Shown piece by piece: positions 33,566 through 42,183 of a stretch of DNA of 64,000 bases (its first letter is position 1; each line of letters opens with the position of its first letter). The notes beneath the pieces were generated by a model. The model made no database searches and was not told where the DNA came from. It saw nothing but the letters and a program-made list of their open reading frames with translations. Source of the DNA: Ktedonosporobacter rubrisoli (GTDB lineage: Bacteria; Chloroflexota; Ktedonobacteria; Ktedonobacterales; Ktedonobacteraceae); the NCBI RefSeq assembly GCF_004208415.1, contig NZ_CP035758.1, forward strand, positions 2,046,001 through 2,110,000. The letters run 5' to 3'. Made by a program: the position numbers and the translations under genes.

Positions 33566-33799
33566 TTAGCTCTCGATACCTGGAACTGGCTGGTGATAGC
33601 AAACATAGGCTTCTTTAGTACAAGCCTGCTTTTGTAGCCAGGAACCGATGCGCACCAACAACTGTCCTACCTTACCCACTAGCGGCCATATGCGTGATGG
33701 GCGAGGCGGCTTGTTTGCCTCTGGTTTATGTTCGCGTTTCATTTGCTCGCGAGTGCGGATTGTATAATACCAGCCCGACATCTGATGCGAGGGGTCCAT
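33566..33799 (-). CDS. Small basic hypothetical protein, 77 residues
   Basis: Not recognised. The start is convincing: ATG 33799 follows AGGGAGGAAAGG. The sequence is Lys/Arg/Pro-rich in its first half (TREQMKREHKPEANKPPRPSR), has a short amphipathic stretch (LVGKVGQLLVRIGSWLQKQ), and three Cys/Tyr-rich residues near the end. No signal peptide or strong membrane helix. It is transcribed alone between the cupin and a methyltransferase. Confidence 0.6.
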   Translation of the reverse strand: MDPSHQMSGWYYTIRTREQMKREHKPEANKPPRPSRIWPLVGKVGQLLVRIGSWLQKQACTKEAYVCYHQPVPGIES

Positions 33800-34160
33800 G
33801 GGTCACCTTTCCTCCCTAATTTTAAGAGTGCATTGCCAATAACAAATATACTATCGCTTGCAGAAGAAAGCTTCTCCTGAATTGCTCTTTAATAAGTAGA
33901 TTTCGATTCTTGCCACAGAAACTTGTCGAATTGTCGACTCTACTCATTTCTCAAGTTGCAAAGCCAGTATGTGTCAAGAAGTATTGGTACTTCTATCACC
34001 ATTCCAAGCATATACCTTTAAGTATTCTCTAAGTCAATACCTGAAACGGCAATCCTGGGGCAAAAAGGCTTAATTTACCACAAGGATGTGCTAGCAAGCA
34101 GAACCTTTTGCGAGCAATGTTTTATTTCCCTGACATGTACCCGCAAAGCGTCAAAGCTTT
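33800..34160. other. Intergenic, nothing recognised
   Basis: About 360 AT-rich bases upstream of the small gene and downstream of the methyltransferase. No gene, hairpin with T run or repeat was found. Confidence 0.4.
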
Positions 34161-34880
34161 TTAGGCCTTTCTAAAGCTCAGGATCGTGAAGAATGGAAAG
34201 TGATAGCCTTCAGGGATTAAGGTCTCGCGGCGGCGCTGGAAACTGCCTTCGGGCGTGGGCACGTCTACCAGTTGCTCTAACTGGAATCCGGCGGCGAAAC
34301 TGGCAGTGAGATATTCTTCCAGCGTGCGGTGATAGAAATGAACCTTTACTCCTGCCTCTGCCAGGCCTCGGTAAGGAAATACCTGGCCGGAGTCGGCAAA
34401 GTAATCAGTTGTGTGACCGCGCACCATCAGGGAATAGGGATTGTTCATGAAAAGGACCAGGCGGCCAGTTTGCTTGAGCACAGATCCTAGCGTGCGAAGA
34501 AAGCCACGATAATCATAGACATCATTGAGGACAAAGAAGCTGGCAGCCAGATCAAAGTGCTCAAGATAGGCAGGCAAGGGCTGGCTGAGGTCAGCTTGCT
34601 GGTAGTTTATCTGGCCGACAGCTTCTTTGGTGCGCGCAAGCTCAATCAGTCTTGGGGCAACATCTATGCCGGTCACGTGCGCGCCGCGCTGGGCGAGGAT
34701 ACGCGACAGATAGCCTTCGCCGCATCCTGCATCGAGTACCGTCAGGCCTGAAACGTCCCCAACTACCTGCAGGAACCGTGCCATAATTGAGTTGGGTTCT
34801 ACCCCGGTCTTTTCCTGCCTTGTCATCATTTGTGCGTATTCAACTGCACACTCGTCATATGTATTTTTGCTTGGGAACAT
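34161..34880 (-). CDS. Class I SAM-dependent methyltransferase
   Basis: A 239-residue methyltransferase with motif I LTVLDAGCGEGYLSRILAQRG, the acidic VTGIDVAPRLIELA, ADLSQPLP, and LGSVLKQTGRLVLFMNNPYS. The C-terminal half with HFYHRTLEEYLTASFAAGFQLEQL resembles the UbiE/Methyltransf_25-like group acting on small molecules. Start ATG 34880 has AAAGGATAC upstream. Its first 55 bases overlap the end of the ECF sigma gene, so the two are co-transcribed and possibly translationally coupled. Confidence 0.92.
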   Translation of the reverse strand: MFPSKNTYDECAVEYAQMMTRQEKTGVEPNSIMARFLQVVGDVSGLTVLDAGCGEGYLSRILAQRGAHVTGIDVAPRLIELARTKEAVGQINYQQADLSQPLPAYLEHFDLAASFFVLNDVYDYRGFLRTLGSVLKQTGRLVLFMNNPYSLMVRGHTTDYFADSGQVFPYRGLAEAGVKVHFYHRTLEEYLTASFAAGFQLEQLVDVPTPEGSFQRRRETLIPEGYHFPFFTILSFRKA

Positions 34881-35563
34881 TGCTTGTATCCTTTCATAGT
34901 GGAAATGCTGGAAAGGGCCAGGGCCGTGGCTCTGCTCATAGGCGGAGAAACAGTATATATCTTCGTTAGTACTAGCAAAAAGGCAGGAGCTTGCTGCCCC
35001 TGCCGATTTGTGTACCTAAACTCTTCCTGGCTACAATAGCGCTTATGTAAGCGTCTCAGCAGGCGCGCAAGTTGTTTTTTTGTGGCTTCCTCACTTTTGC
35101 CGATGATGAGCGCGATCTCCGGGATGGTGAGCCGGGCCGCAAAGCGCAGGGCCAGCAGTTCCCGCTCTTGACGAGAAAGCCTGTCAAGTAGCTGGCGCAC
35201 ACGTTCAATGCTTTCTGTCGCGATCACGATCTCTTCTGGGTTAAGCCCTACAATTGCAATATCAGAGAGAGTTTCCCACGAGGCTGAGGGGCGAAGGGCG
35301 CGCAAAAAATCTATAAGCCGATGGTGAGCGATGCTAAATAGCCAGGTAGCAAAAGAGCCTCTTCCCGCTTGATAGCCAGATAGGTGCATCCAGACCTGGA
35401 AGAAGACCTGTTGCGTTAGATCGGCGGCATCCTCCTCATTTTTGAGATGGGCGCGGAAATAACTATACACACGCATATGGTATTGAGCATAAATACTCTC
35501 AAATGGAGGGGGCTGGTCTGGAGCCTGTTTCTGGTTGGCCGGCTGGCAATTCAGTAAGCTCAT
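34826..35563 (-). CDS. ECF-type sigma-70 family sigma factor with C-terminal extension
   Basis: A 245-residue ECF sigma factor. Region 2 spans ESIYAQYHMRVYSYFRAHLKNEEDAADLTQQVFFQVW with AGRGSFATWLFSIAHHRLIDFLR; region 4 is LSRQERELLALRFAARLTIPEIALIIGKSEEATKKQLARLLRRLHKR. ATG 35563 follows AGAGAGGAAATT. After region 4 about 70 further residues without recognisable domain overlap the start of the downstream methyltransferase by 55 bases; the extension may be real or result from loss of an earlier stop. No anti-sigma factor gene is adjacent, which is unusual. Confidence 0.9.
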   Translation of the reverse strand: MSLLNCQPANQKQAPDQPPPFESIYAQYHMRVYSYFRAHLKNEEDAADLTQQVFFQVWMHLSGYQAGRGSFATWLFSIAHHRLIDFLRALRPSASWETLSDIAIVGLNPEEIVIATESIERVRQLLDRLSRQERELLALRFAARLTIPEIALIIGKSEEATKKQLARLLRRLHKRYCSQEEFRYTNRQGQQAPAFLLVLTKIYTVSPPMSRATALALSSISTMKGYKQCSQAKIHMTSVQLNTHK

Positions 35564-35776
35564 AATTTCCTCTCTCTACATTTTCTTATTGTAATATACG
35601 TAGCTTCTGGCCAAAGGGGACACCTGTATGTAGGTTTTTTGTTAAGCGGCTCACAAGTTGTGCAATGTGAAAAGCGCAAAATCTGAGAAGTTTTTTGCCT
35701 GCTTTCCTGTTAGGCTTGCTCCATCAATACCGCGAAGCCTCTCTTACTGGTCAAGATAAGTTTCGGTCAGGAAAGG

Positions 35777-36166
35777 TTGACAACTCTGGCAAATCTTTTC
35801 AATTGGGTGGAGATACCAAGCAGCGATTTTGAACGCGCCAAGACCTTCTATCGTACGCTTCTGAGTGTTAAAGAGGAGCTACAGCAGCCACCAATGGGCG
35901 ATATGCTCTATGCCTTCCTTCCCATGGAACCGGGTGCGGTCGGTGGCGCGCTGGTCAAGCACGAGAATTATCACCCTGGGCAGGGTCAAGGCGTATGTGT
36001 ATATCTGATAGTTAAGGGAGAAATGAATGCTACGCTCTCAAGGGCGGAAGCGGCTGGCGGAACGGTGGTAGTTCCTAAGATGTCTCTCAACGAAATGGGC
36101 CCTGGCTATATGGCGCAAATTATCGATAGCGAGGGCAATCGCATCGGCCTCTGGTCAGAGGAGTAA
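35777..36166 (+). CDS. VOC family protein (glyoxalase/bleomycin-resistance fold)
   Basis: A 129-residue protein of the vicinal oxygen chelate fold. It starts with LFNWVEIPSSDFERAKTFYRTLLS, the typical first beta-alpha-beta unit, and ends with GYMAQIIDSEGNRIGLWSEE, the last strand with a metal-ligand Glu candidate. The start is TTG 35777 with AGGAAAGG immediately upstream. The group (YesE/PhnB-like VOC proteins of about 130 residues) is mostly functionally undefined. Monocistronic, convergent with a nitroreductase gene through a strong terminator. Confidence 0.88.
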   Translation: MTTLANLFNWVEIPSSDFERAKTFYRTLLSVKEELQQPPMGDMLYAFLPMEPGAVGGALVKHENYHPGQGQGVCVYLIVKGEMNATLSRAEAAGGTVVVPKMSLNEMGPGYMAQIIDSEGNRIGLWSEE

Positions 36167-36195
36167 GCAAGCTCGCGGCGAAGCTTGAAAAAACG

Positions 36196-36236
36196 AAAGT
36201 GAAACTGACATCAGGAAGAATGCCAGTTTCACTTTT
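36196..36236. terminator. Bidirectional rho-independent terminator
   Basis: AAAGTGAAACTG (36196-36207) pairs exactly with CAGTTTCACTTT (36224-36235), followed by T. The A and T runs on both sides let it serve the VOC gene and the convergent nitroreductase gene. Confidence 0.85.
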
Positions 36237-36245
36237 ATGCGTATA

Positions 36246-36896
36246 TTACCAGCGGTTGTGATGGATGATTTTGTCCATCGGCATGCGCGGGCCGGGTCGG
36301 AAATCGGTGCCTAGCGTATAAGCGACGGGAATAAGGGCTGCCTGCGTTACCTCTTCATAAGGAATAGAGAGAACCTGGGCGGCCTCTTGCTCATAGAGCA
36401 AATGTAATGTTGTCCAGCATGTGCCAAGCCCCCGGGCTCGTGCCGCGAGCATGAAATTCCACACCGCTGGGAGGATCGAACCCCACGTAGAGGCCTGGGC
36501 CGACGTCTCCAGGGTGTTGAGACGACCATAAAAACAAGGCACAATGAGTACAGGTGCTTCGTGCATGTGATCGCTCAAATAGGTGGACGAGTCGTGTACG
36601 CGCTTCATCGTCTCCTCGTTGGCGGCCCGTGTCGCGGTGGCGCCGGAGGCCAATAGTCGCTGCTGATAAACCTGCCAGCCCTTTTTGTAGACTGCGCCTA
36701 AAGCCTTGCGCTGCTCCTGATCTGTTACCACAATAAAATGCCACTGCTGACGATTGGAGCCGGTGGGGGCTTGTACGGCCAGTTCCAGACATTCGTTAAT
36801 GAGCTCCGGCTCTACAGGCCGCGTGAAATCCAGGCGCTTGCGTACCGAGCGCGTAGTAGAAAGTAGCTCATCAAGCGAAAGGTCTAATAAAGACAT
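36246..36896 (-). CDS. Nitroreductase family protein
   Basis: A 216-residue FMN-binding nitroreductase-fold protein. RSVRKRLDFTRPVEPELINECLELAVQAPTGSNRQQWHFIVV carries the Arg/Ser FMN phosphate contacts and the SNxQxWxF motif; AARARGLGTCWTTLHLL is the conserved C-terminal element. ATG 36896 follows AAGGAAAC; the 15 codons upstream have no ribosome site. The family reduces nitroaromatics, quinones or enones with NAD(P)H. A second, distinct nitroreductase-fold gene is at 46623-47150. Confidence 0.9.
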   Translation of the reverse strand: MSLLDLSLDELLSTTRSVRKRLDFTRPVEPELINECLELAVQAPTGSNRQQWHFIVVTDQEQRKALGAVYKKGWQVYQQRLLASGATATRAANEETMKRVHDSSTYLSDHMHEAPVLIVPCFYGRLNTLETSAQASTWGSILPAVWNFMLAARARGLGTCWTTLHLLYEQEAAQVLSIPYEEVTQAALIPVAYTLGTDFRPGPRMPMDKIIHHNRW

Positions 36897-37233
36897 TGCA
36901 AAGTTTCCTTTCCTGAATTTATCTGCTGTATTTCTCCTCATGGGGCGTTCTTGTGTTAGTTTTTCTGCAGCCTGTCGGCTGCGTCAAGGGAAGAAAAAAA
37001 TTGGGAATCTGGCCCGACAAAAAGGTACATCAGTTCTGACATAAGATCTATAGCTCCCTTATGAAGGAAGTATAGACTTTTCAAGAAAGCAACGTCAAGA
37101 AAATTGAACTATTGAGATTTGCTTGTGGCTTGATGTAATATATCTCAATAGAGGCAAAATTGCATGAGAAGATATTGAGAGGCAGCTTGCTATTGACCTG
37201 GGCATATAATGTGGTAGATGGCTCGCAGCCGCG

Positions 37234-37639
37234 TTGTTGACAGCCCTGAGCAGCCATGATACCATTGCCAGGGCGCCGGGGGTTCATTCACCAACTATTG
37301 GTAAGAGTTCTTCCCGCATTCTTAAACTTTTGCATGAACTGATGCAAGCTGGCGAAATCAGCCAGACGGAACTTCAGCAACGCCTGGGCATAGAAGGTGC
37401 GCTACTTGGCGCGCTTCGCTATATAAATGGATGCGATAGGTCTGATTACGCGCCACGTGGTTCCTGAAGATAATCGCTTTCCCTGCTAAATCTCACCTGA
37501 CAAGGCAACGGCTGTATTGGCCTCAGAAGCATTAGAGTTCCGGCTCCTTGAGGGCTGGCCAGGCAGAGCAAGGGAACAGAGGGCAGGCCATGAAAGCATT
37601 TTCAGGGTGATCTCTCATGTTGGCAAGAAAGGATATAAG
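37234..37639 (+). pseudogene. Decayed MarR family regulator
   Basis: One frame reads SSSRILKLLHELMQAGEISQTELQQRLGIEGALL, the MarR helix-turn-helix. After about 37400 the homology shifts frame to GLITRHVVPEDNRF, the MarR wing, followed by an in-frame TAA at 37487 and then DKATAVLASEALEFRLLEG, the C-terminal dimer helix, which runs into the M3 peptidase frame. The first helix and start codon are also missing. One frameshift, one internal stop and a truncated start mark it as a dead gene. It may once have controlled the peptidase downstream. Confidence 0.75.
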
Positions 37640-39352
37640 ATGTATAGTCCTCTACCCCAGAGCAGTGAGGAGTTTGAACAACTACAATGGGCTGAGATTG
37701 AGCCGTGGTATCGTGAGCTAACAGCCACAGCGCTCTCGGCGGAAAACCTGAAAGAGTGGCTGGGTCAGTGGTCGCAGTTGAGCGCGCTGGTTGATGAGGC
37801 AAATACCTGGCTGGAAGTCTTAACTACGTGCAATACAGCTGATGAGGCTATTTCGCAGCGCAGGCAGCGTTTCCTTGATGAGGTTTTCGCGCCTGTGCAG
37901 AGCTATGATCAGCAGCTCAAGCAGCAGTTGTTGGCCAGCGGATTGGAGCCTGAGAACTTTGCGGTTCCTCTGCACAATCTTCGGGTAGATATCGATCTTT
38001 TCCGCGCTGAGAATGTTCCACTTTTAAATGAGGAAAAGAAGTTCAACGAAGAATATATGAGCATTACTGGCGGGCGCACTGTCGTGTGGGAAGGGAAAGA
38101 GGTGCCTCTCTCGGCCCTTGACCCGCTGCTCCTGGACCCTGATCGCGCGCGCCGCGAACAGGCCTGGCGAACAATGGCCGATTGTAGGTTTGAGGATCGC
38201 GCGGCCCTCCATGAAGTCTGGATGAAGAACTTGCGCTTGCGTCAGCAAATTGCCAGTAACGCCGGCTACGATAATTATCGTGCTTATCGCTGGCAGCAGC
38301 TCTATCGCTTCGACTATACGCCAGACGATTGTAAGCAATTTCACGAGGCTGTTGAGCAGGTTATAGTACCCGTCAACGTCCAGCTGGCTGAAAAGCGGCG
38401 CCAGCTGCTCGGCTTGGAGACCCTGCGCCCCTGGGATTGTCAGGTTGACCCACGCGCCAGCCAGGCCCCACGTACCATTGATGATATTGATGCCCTGCTG
38501 CGCCAGTGTGCCGAGATGTTTGCGCAGATTGATCCTGCCCTTGGCAATTATTTCGACACTTTGATTAAAGAGCAGTGCTTCGATCTAGATGATCGCGCCA
38601 ATAAGGCGCCGGGTGGCTATAATCTCGTGCGGGAGGTTAAGCACTTGCCGTTCATCTTTGGGCACCTGAGAACCATTATGGAGGTCATATACCTGGTTTT
38701 CCACGAGGCCGGTCACGCCTTTCATGGCTTTGAGTCGAGCCATCTGCCCTACATGCAGCAGCGCAGAGAAAGCATGGTTCCTATAGAATTTGCTGAAGTT
38801 GCCTCGACAAGCATGGAATATGTTGGCAGTGTGCATCTTGCCTCCTCGGGACTCTGTTCTAAGGATGAGGCCCGCAGCTTGCGCCTGCGGCACCTGGAAT
38901 CCACGCTGATGGATCTGGCGACGATTAGTCGTGGCGATGCTTTCCAGCATTGGGTCTATGAGAATCCTGAGCAGGCTATGGATATGGAGGCGGTCGATAA
39001 GAAATGGGCGGAACTGAACAGGCGCTTCGAGCCATTTGTGGACTGGAGCGGGCTGGAGGCAGCCGGTAGCATTGGCTGGCAACACATTTTGCACTTCTTT
39101 GAGGTTCCGTTCTACTATATCGAGTACGCCTTCGCTACCATTGGGGCGCTGCAAGTCTGGCGCAATTATCTGCGCGATCCGCAAGACGCGCTTGCGCAGT
39201 ATAAACACGCGCTCTCGCTGGGCGGTACGCGCTCCCTGCCCGAGCTTTACGAGGCAGCAGGGGCAAAATTTGCCTTCGATACTGCTACTTTGCAGGATAT
39301 CATTCATCTCGTGACTGAGCAGAGGAACAGCTTAGAGCAAGAGGCCAGTTAG
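37640..39352 (+). CDS. M3 family oligoendopeptidase (PepF-like)
   Basis: A 570-residue zinc metallopeptidase of family M3, cytoplasmic, degrading oligopeptides. The active site is FHEAGHAFHG (about residues 354-363; two His ligands and catalytic Glu) with the third ligand Glu in PIEFAEVASTSMEY downstream. The N-terminal helical part (EEFEQLQWAEIEPWYRELTA) fits PepF. ATG 37640 is chosen because AAAGGATATAAG precedes it; the open frame upstream is MarR remnant sequence. Length matches the family (560-610). Monocistronic. Confidence 0.93.
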   Translation: MYSPLPQSSEEFEQLQWAEIEPWYRELTATALSAENLKEWLGQWSQLSALVDEANTWLEVLTTCNTADEAISQRRQRFLDEVFAPVQSYDQQLKQQLLASGLEPENFAVPLHNLRVDIDLFRAENVPLLNEEKKFNEEYMSITGGRTVVWEGKEVPLSALDPLLLDPDRARREQAWRTMADCRFEDRAALHEVWMKNLRLRQQIASNAGYDNYRAYRWQQLYRFDYTPDDCKQFHEAVEQVIVPVNVQLAEKRRQLLGLETLRPWDCQVDPRASQAPRTIDDIDALLRQCAEMFAQIDPALGNYFDTLIKEQCFDLDDRANKAPGGYNLVREVKHLPFIFGHLRTIMEVIYLVFHEAGHAFHGFESSHLPYMQQRRESMVPIEFAEVASTSMEYVGSVHLASSGLCSKDEARSLRLRHLESTLMDLATISRGDAFQHWVYENPEQAMDMEAVDKKWAELNRRFEPFVDWSGLEAAGSIGWQHILHFFEVPFYYIEYAFATIGALQVWRNYLRDPQDALAQYKHALSLGGTRSLPELYEAAGAKFAFDTATLQDIIHLVTEQRNSLEQEAS

Positions 39353-39574
39353 CTGGCTCATTTGCGGCCTTAGCTGGCAACTCTGCGTGGAGGCAAACTG
39401 ACGTTGTGACGATGCAGGCCTTCAGGGCCTGCTCTGGCATATGGAACAGAGAAGCGGGAAGAAGGTTTGAGCTGCTTCCCGCTCTATTTTGTGCGCCGCA
39501 AGGGTTTCGCCAGGCAAGATCTTTTCCTGCCAACTACAGGCTGACATGTCTTTGGTGGGATAGGTTATATGGAC

Positions 39575-39758
39575 TTAGCCATGAACCAGGCGGCTATCGG
39601 TGGGAGCTTGCTCGCGCTCAAGCATCCCATAATCGCGCACCACGCCAGCGATTCTCAAGCGATAATCCTGAAAAATCTCCTTACGACCCTTGATCTGTGC
39701 CATGCGATGCTCTTCCAATTGGCGCCATTCTTCAATAGCTTTCTCCGCTCTCGCCTGT
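39575..39758 (-). pseudogene. Possible coding remnant downstream of the P450 gene
   Basis: On the minus strand a frame reads QARAEKAIEEWRQLEEHRMA, then a basic segment, then IAGVVRDYGMLEREQAP, ending TAA at 39575-39577. The charged helical composition looks like real protein, but there is no start codon with a ribosome site before an upstream stop. It may be the tail of a degraded gene. The rest of 39353-39766 holds nothing recognised. Confidence 0.35.
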
Positions 39759-39766
39759 TTTCATCT

Positions 39767-40942
39767 TTATCCTAAGAGGGCGACGCGTATATTTGCCGGC
39801 CGATAGCTGAACGGCCCACTAAAATTTTTAGGATCGATTCCGCTAGCAATCAACTGCTCAACGCCGGCCAGAGCTATGCTTTTGGCCAGAAGCTCACCGG
39901 CGCAGGCATGGGCAGCGGCACCAAAGGTGAAGATGCGCCGATCCTTGCGCTGAATGTCGAATAGGTCGGGTTGCGCGTTGGCTTTCGGATCGCGATTCGC
40001 CGCGGCCAGCAGGACCAGAACGCTCTGTCCGGCTTTCATCTGCTGCCCCGCCACAAAACTATCATCGGCAAGGAAGCGGCGCGTATTCTGTATGGATGGA
40101 TCATAGCGCAAAACCTCTTCGAGTACCAGCGGGAGCAGGCCTGGCTCGTTGCGTACCTGCTCCCAGACATCCTGCTGAGTGCTCAGGGTAACGAGCGTGT
40201 TAGTAATTAGGCCTGCTGTTGCCTCATAAGCCTGGAAAAAGAAGCCTATGCTATTAGCAATGGCTGCATCGCCACCGTGATTGCCGGAGCGCTTGAGCTT
40301 CTGAGCCAGGGTGGCCAGAAGGTTGCAATCTTTGGTGCTCTGCTGGGTGCTCAGGATAGTGTCGAAGAGATCCCATAATTTATCGGCAGCTGCCTTGCCG
40401 CGCGCAAGCTGCTCGTGGCTGCTGGACGGAGCAATGCAGTAGATGAAATCGCCAACCCATTCGGCAGTCTCTGGCAATTTGTTCTGGGGAACGCCCAAAA
40501 GGCTGGCAACGACATACACTGATAAGCGGTAAGCAAAGTCCATAAGATGCAGAGAAGAAACCTTTAGGGAGAGCTCGGCAGCGAGAAAGCTAGCCCATTT
40601 GTGGCTCTCTTCGCTAATGCTGAGCGTATTGAGTGGCTGCAATGTTGCGACCACAGCCTGCTTGCGCGTACTATGCCGCTCCCCATCATTCATGCGTGCA
40701 AGCTGCTGAAATATTGTGGCAGCCCAGGAACCAAACAGGGCTCGGGGAACCGGCTCCGTCAATGGCCGCACTCGGCAGAGCTCGCTCTGCAGAACCTCGC
40801 TCACCGCAGCTGCGCTTGCTGCGACCCAGAGTCCCAGCGCCTCGTCATAATAGATGGGTTTGTGTGCTACCAGATCCGCGTAATAGGGATAGGGATCAGG
40901 ATGCGTCACGGCCTCAATTGGATTTTTCGGAAAAGTCATCAT
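39767..40942 (-). CDS. Cytochrome P450
   Basis: A 391-residue soluble bacterial P450. The heme-ligand loop is FTFGAAAHACAGELLA with Cys347; the K-helix ExxR is in LVLEEVLRYDPS; the I-helix reads FFFQAYEATAGLI, where the oxygen-activating pair is Glu-Ala-Thr. The usual FGxGxHxCxG has Ala in place of the second Gly. ATG 40942 follows AAAGGG; the 45 codons upstream are unlike protein and overlap the divergent promoter. No ferredoxin or reductase is adjacent. A LysR regulator is divergent and probably controls it. The substrate is unknown. Confidence 0.94.
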   Translation of the reverse strand: MMTFPKNPIEAVTHPDPYPYYADLVAHKPIYYDEALGLWVAASAAAVSEVLQSELCRVRPLTEPVPRALFGSWAATIFQQLARMNDGERHSTRKQAVVATLQPLNTLSISEESHKWASFLAAELSLKVSSLHLMDFAYRLSVYVVASLLGVPQNKLPETAEWVGDFIYCIAPSSSHEQLARGKAAADKLWDLFDTILSTQQSTKDCNLLATLAQKLKRSGNHGGDAAIANSIGFFFQAYEATAGLITNTLVTLSTQQDVWEQVRNEPGLLPLVLEEVLRYDPSIQNTRRFLADDSFVAGQQMKAGQSVLVLLAAANRDPKANAQPDLFDIQRKDRRIFTFGAAAHACAGELLAKSIALAGVEQLIASGIDPKNFSGPFSYRPANIRVALLG

Positions 40943-41049
40943 AACAATCCCTTTTTCTCTTTCATTACAGGTATGTATCCATCTCCAGCGTATGAACCAA
41001 GTATACCGGTACATAGTCCATTTGTCTAATAGATAGTGTTTATCCTGGC

Positions 41050-41066
41050 CATCAGTTATACTGATG
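41050..41066 (+). promoter_or_regulatory. Candidate LysR binding site between P450 and LysR genes
   Basis: CATCAG and CTGATG flank TTATA, giving ATC-N9-GAT, a form of the T-N11-A box of LysR proteins. It lies just before the LysR ribosome site (GGGGAG). A second palindrome TACCGGTA lies at about 41003-41010, nearer the P450 gene. Confidence 0.5.
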
Positions 41067-41077
41067 GGGAGATACAA

Positions 41078-41998
41078 ATGAGGGAAGAGCGTATGGAATT
41101 GAGCGAGATAGAGGCCTTTGTGACGATTAATCGGGTTGGCGGTTTTACGCGGGCCGCTGGAGTTTTACATCTATCACAGCCGGCAATTAGCCGTCGCATT
41201 GAATTGCTGGAACGCGAGCTGGGTGCGCCTCTCTTCGAACGTATCCCCGGCGGCGTTCGTCTGAGCGAGGCTGGCAAAACTTTTCTGCCTTATGCTCAGC
41301 AAATTCTTGCCACTGTAGGCGATGGCCTTGCTGCAGTCCACGGGCTTGAAGAGGAGGGACAGGGAACTATCAGGCTGGTCCTGGTAGGAACTCTGGCCAG
41401 TACACAATTGACAGCCCAGCTGCAAGCCTTCCGCACAACCTATCCCCAAATTCGTTTGCTACTGCACACGGCTCGTAGCGATGAGGTAAGTACGCTGGTT
41501 TTGCAGGGCGATGCTCATCTTGGTCTGCGCTATTTCATAGATCCTCGCCCAGAAATTCACTCCCAGACGGTTACGCACGAGCCTTTACTCGTCGCTTGTG
41601 CCGCGCATTCTCATCTCGTCAAGAATACGCCAACGGAGCCCGAGGGCGTAAGCGGTGTGCCCTGGGTGAGTTTTCCGCTTGGCTCGGGCTCACCTGGCGA
41701 GCCATTTGCGCGCATTCTCGAACGGCTGCTATTGCGCTGGGGATTAGAGGAGGCCGAGCGCATTATTATCGATAGCCTGACGGCGCAGAAACGCTTGATC
41801 GAGGCGGATTTTGGGATTGGTCTCGTGCCGGCCAGCAGCATTGAAGAGGAGCTTCGCCTCGGTACGCTGCGCGTGCTTCCTATTGAAGCTCTGCAAACTG
41901 AGGCACCGGTAATGGTAATCCATCGCCGTCAGGCCTACCTCAGCCGGGCTGTACGCCTGCTCCTGGTCATGTTGACGCACCAGGCCGAATCAGTCTGA
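41078..41998 (+). CDS. LysR family transcriptional regulator
   Basis: A 306-residue LysR regulator: N-terminal winged helix (ELSEIEAFVTINRVGGFTRAAGVLHLSQPAISRRIELLERELGAPLFER) and a periplasmic-binding-like effector domain (IRLVLVGTLASTQL onward). ATG 41078 has GGGGAG six bases upstream; ATG 41093 is an alternative with AGGGAAG. The gene is divergent from the P450 gene with 135 bases between starts, the standard layout for an activator and its target. It ends at a terminator at 42157-42183. Confidence 0.93.
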   Translation: MREERMELSEIEAFVTINRVGGFTRAAGVLHLSQPAISRRIELLERELGAPLFERIPGGVRLSEAGKTFLPYAQQILATVGDGLAAVHGLEEEGQGTIRLVLVGTLASTQLTAQLQAFRTTYPQIRLLLHTARSDEVSTLVLQGDAHLGLRYFIDPRPEIHSQTVTHEPLLVACAAHSHLVKNTPTEPEGVSGVPWVSFPLGSGSPGEPFARILERLLLRWGLEEAERIIIDSLTAQKRLIEADFGIGLVPASSIEEELRLGTLRVLPIEALQTEAPVMVIHRRQAYLSRAVRLLLVMLTHQAESV

Positions 41999-42156
41999 GG
42001 AAGTCCCTAAAGCTCTACCCCTGCATCTCTATTTCAGCCGTGCTGCCCAGACTGCTCTTCTTACCAGCATGATGCACTTAGGATTAGGCGTCATGCTCTA
42101 CGGTTAGAGCCAGGCACAATGCCCGGCTCCATACCGAGAGTCGGCTCGGCAAGATC

Positions 42157-42183
42157 AAAGGGAATTTGCTATATCCCTTTTTT
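42157..42183 (+). terminator. Rho-independent terminator of the LysR gene
   Basis: AAAGGGA (42157-42163) pairs with TCCCTTT (42174-42180), followed by TTT. The T run overlaps the stop codon of the convergent beta-propeller gene. A GAGCC/GGCTC hairpin lies about 50 bases upstream. Confidence 0.75.
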
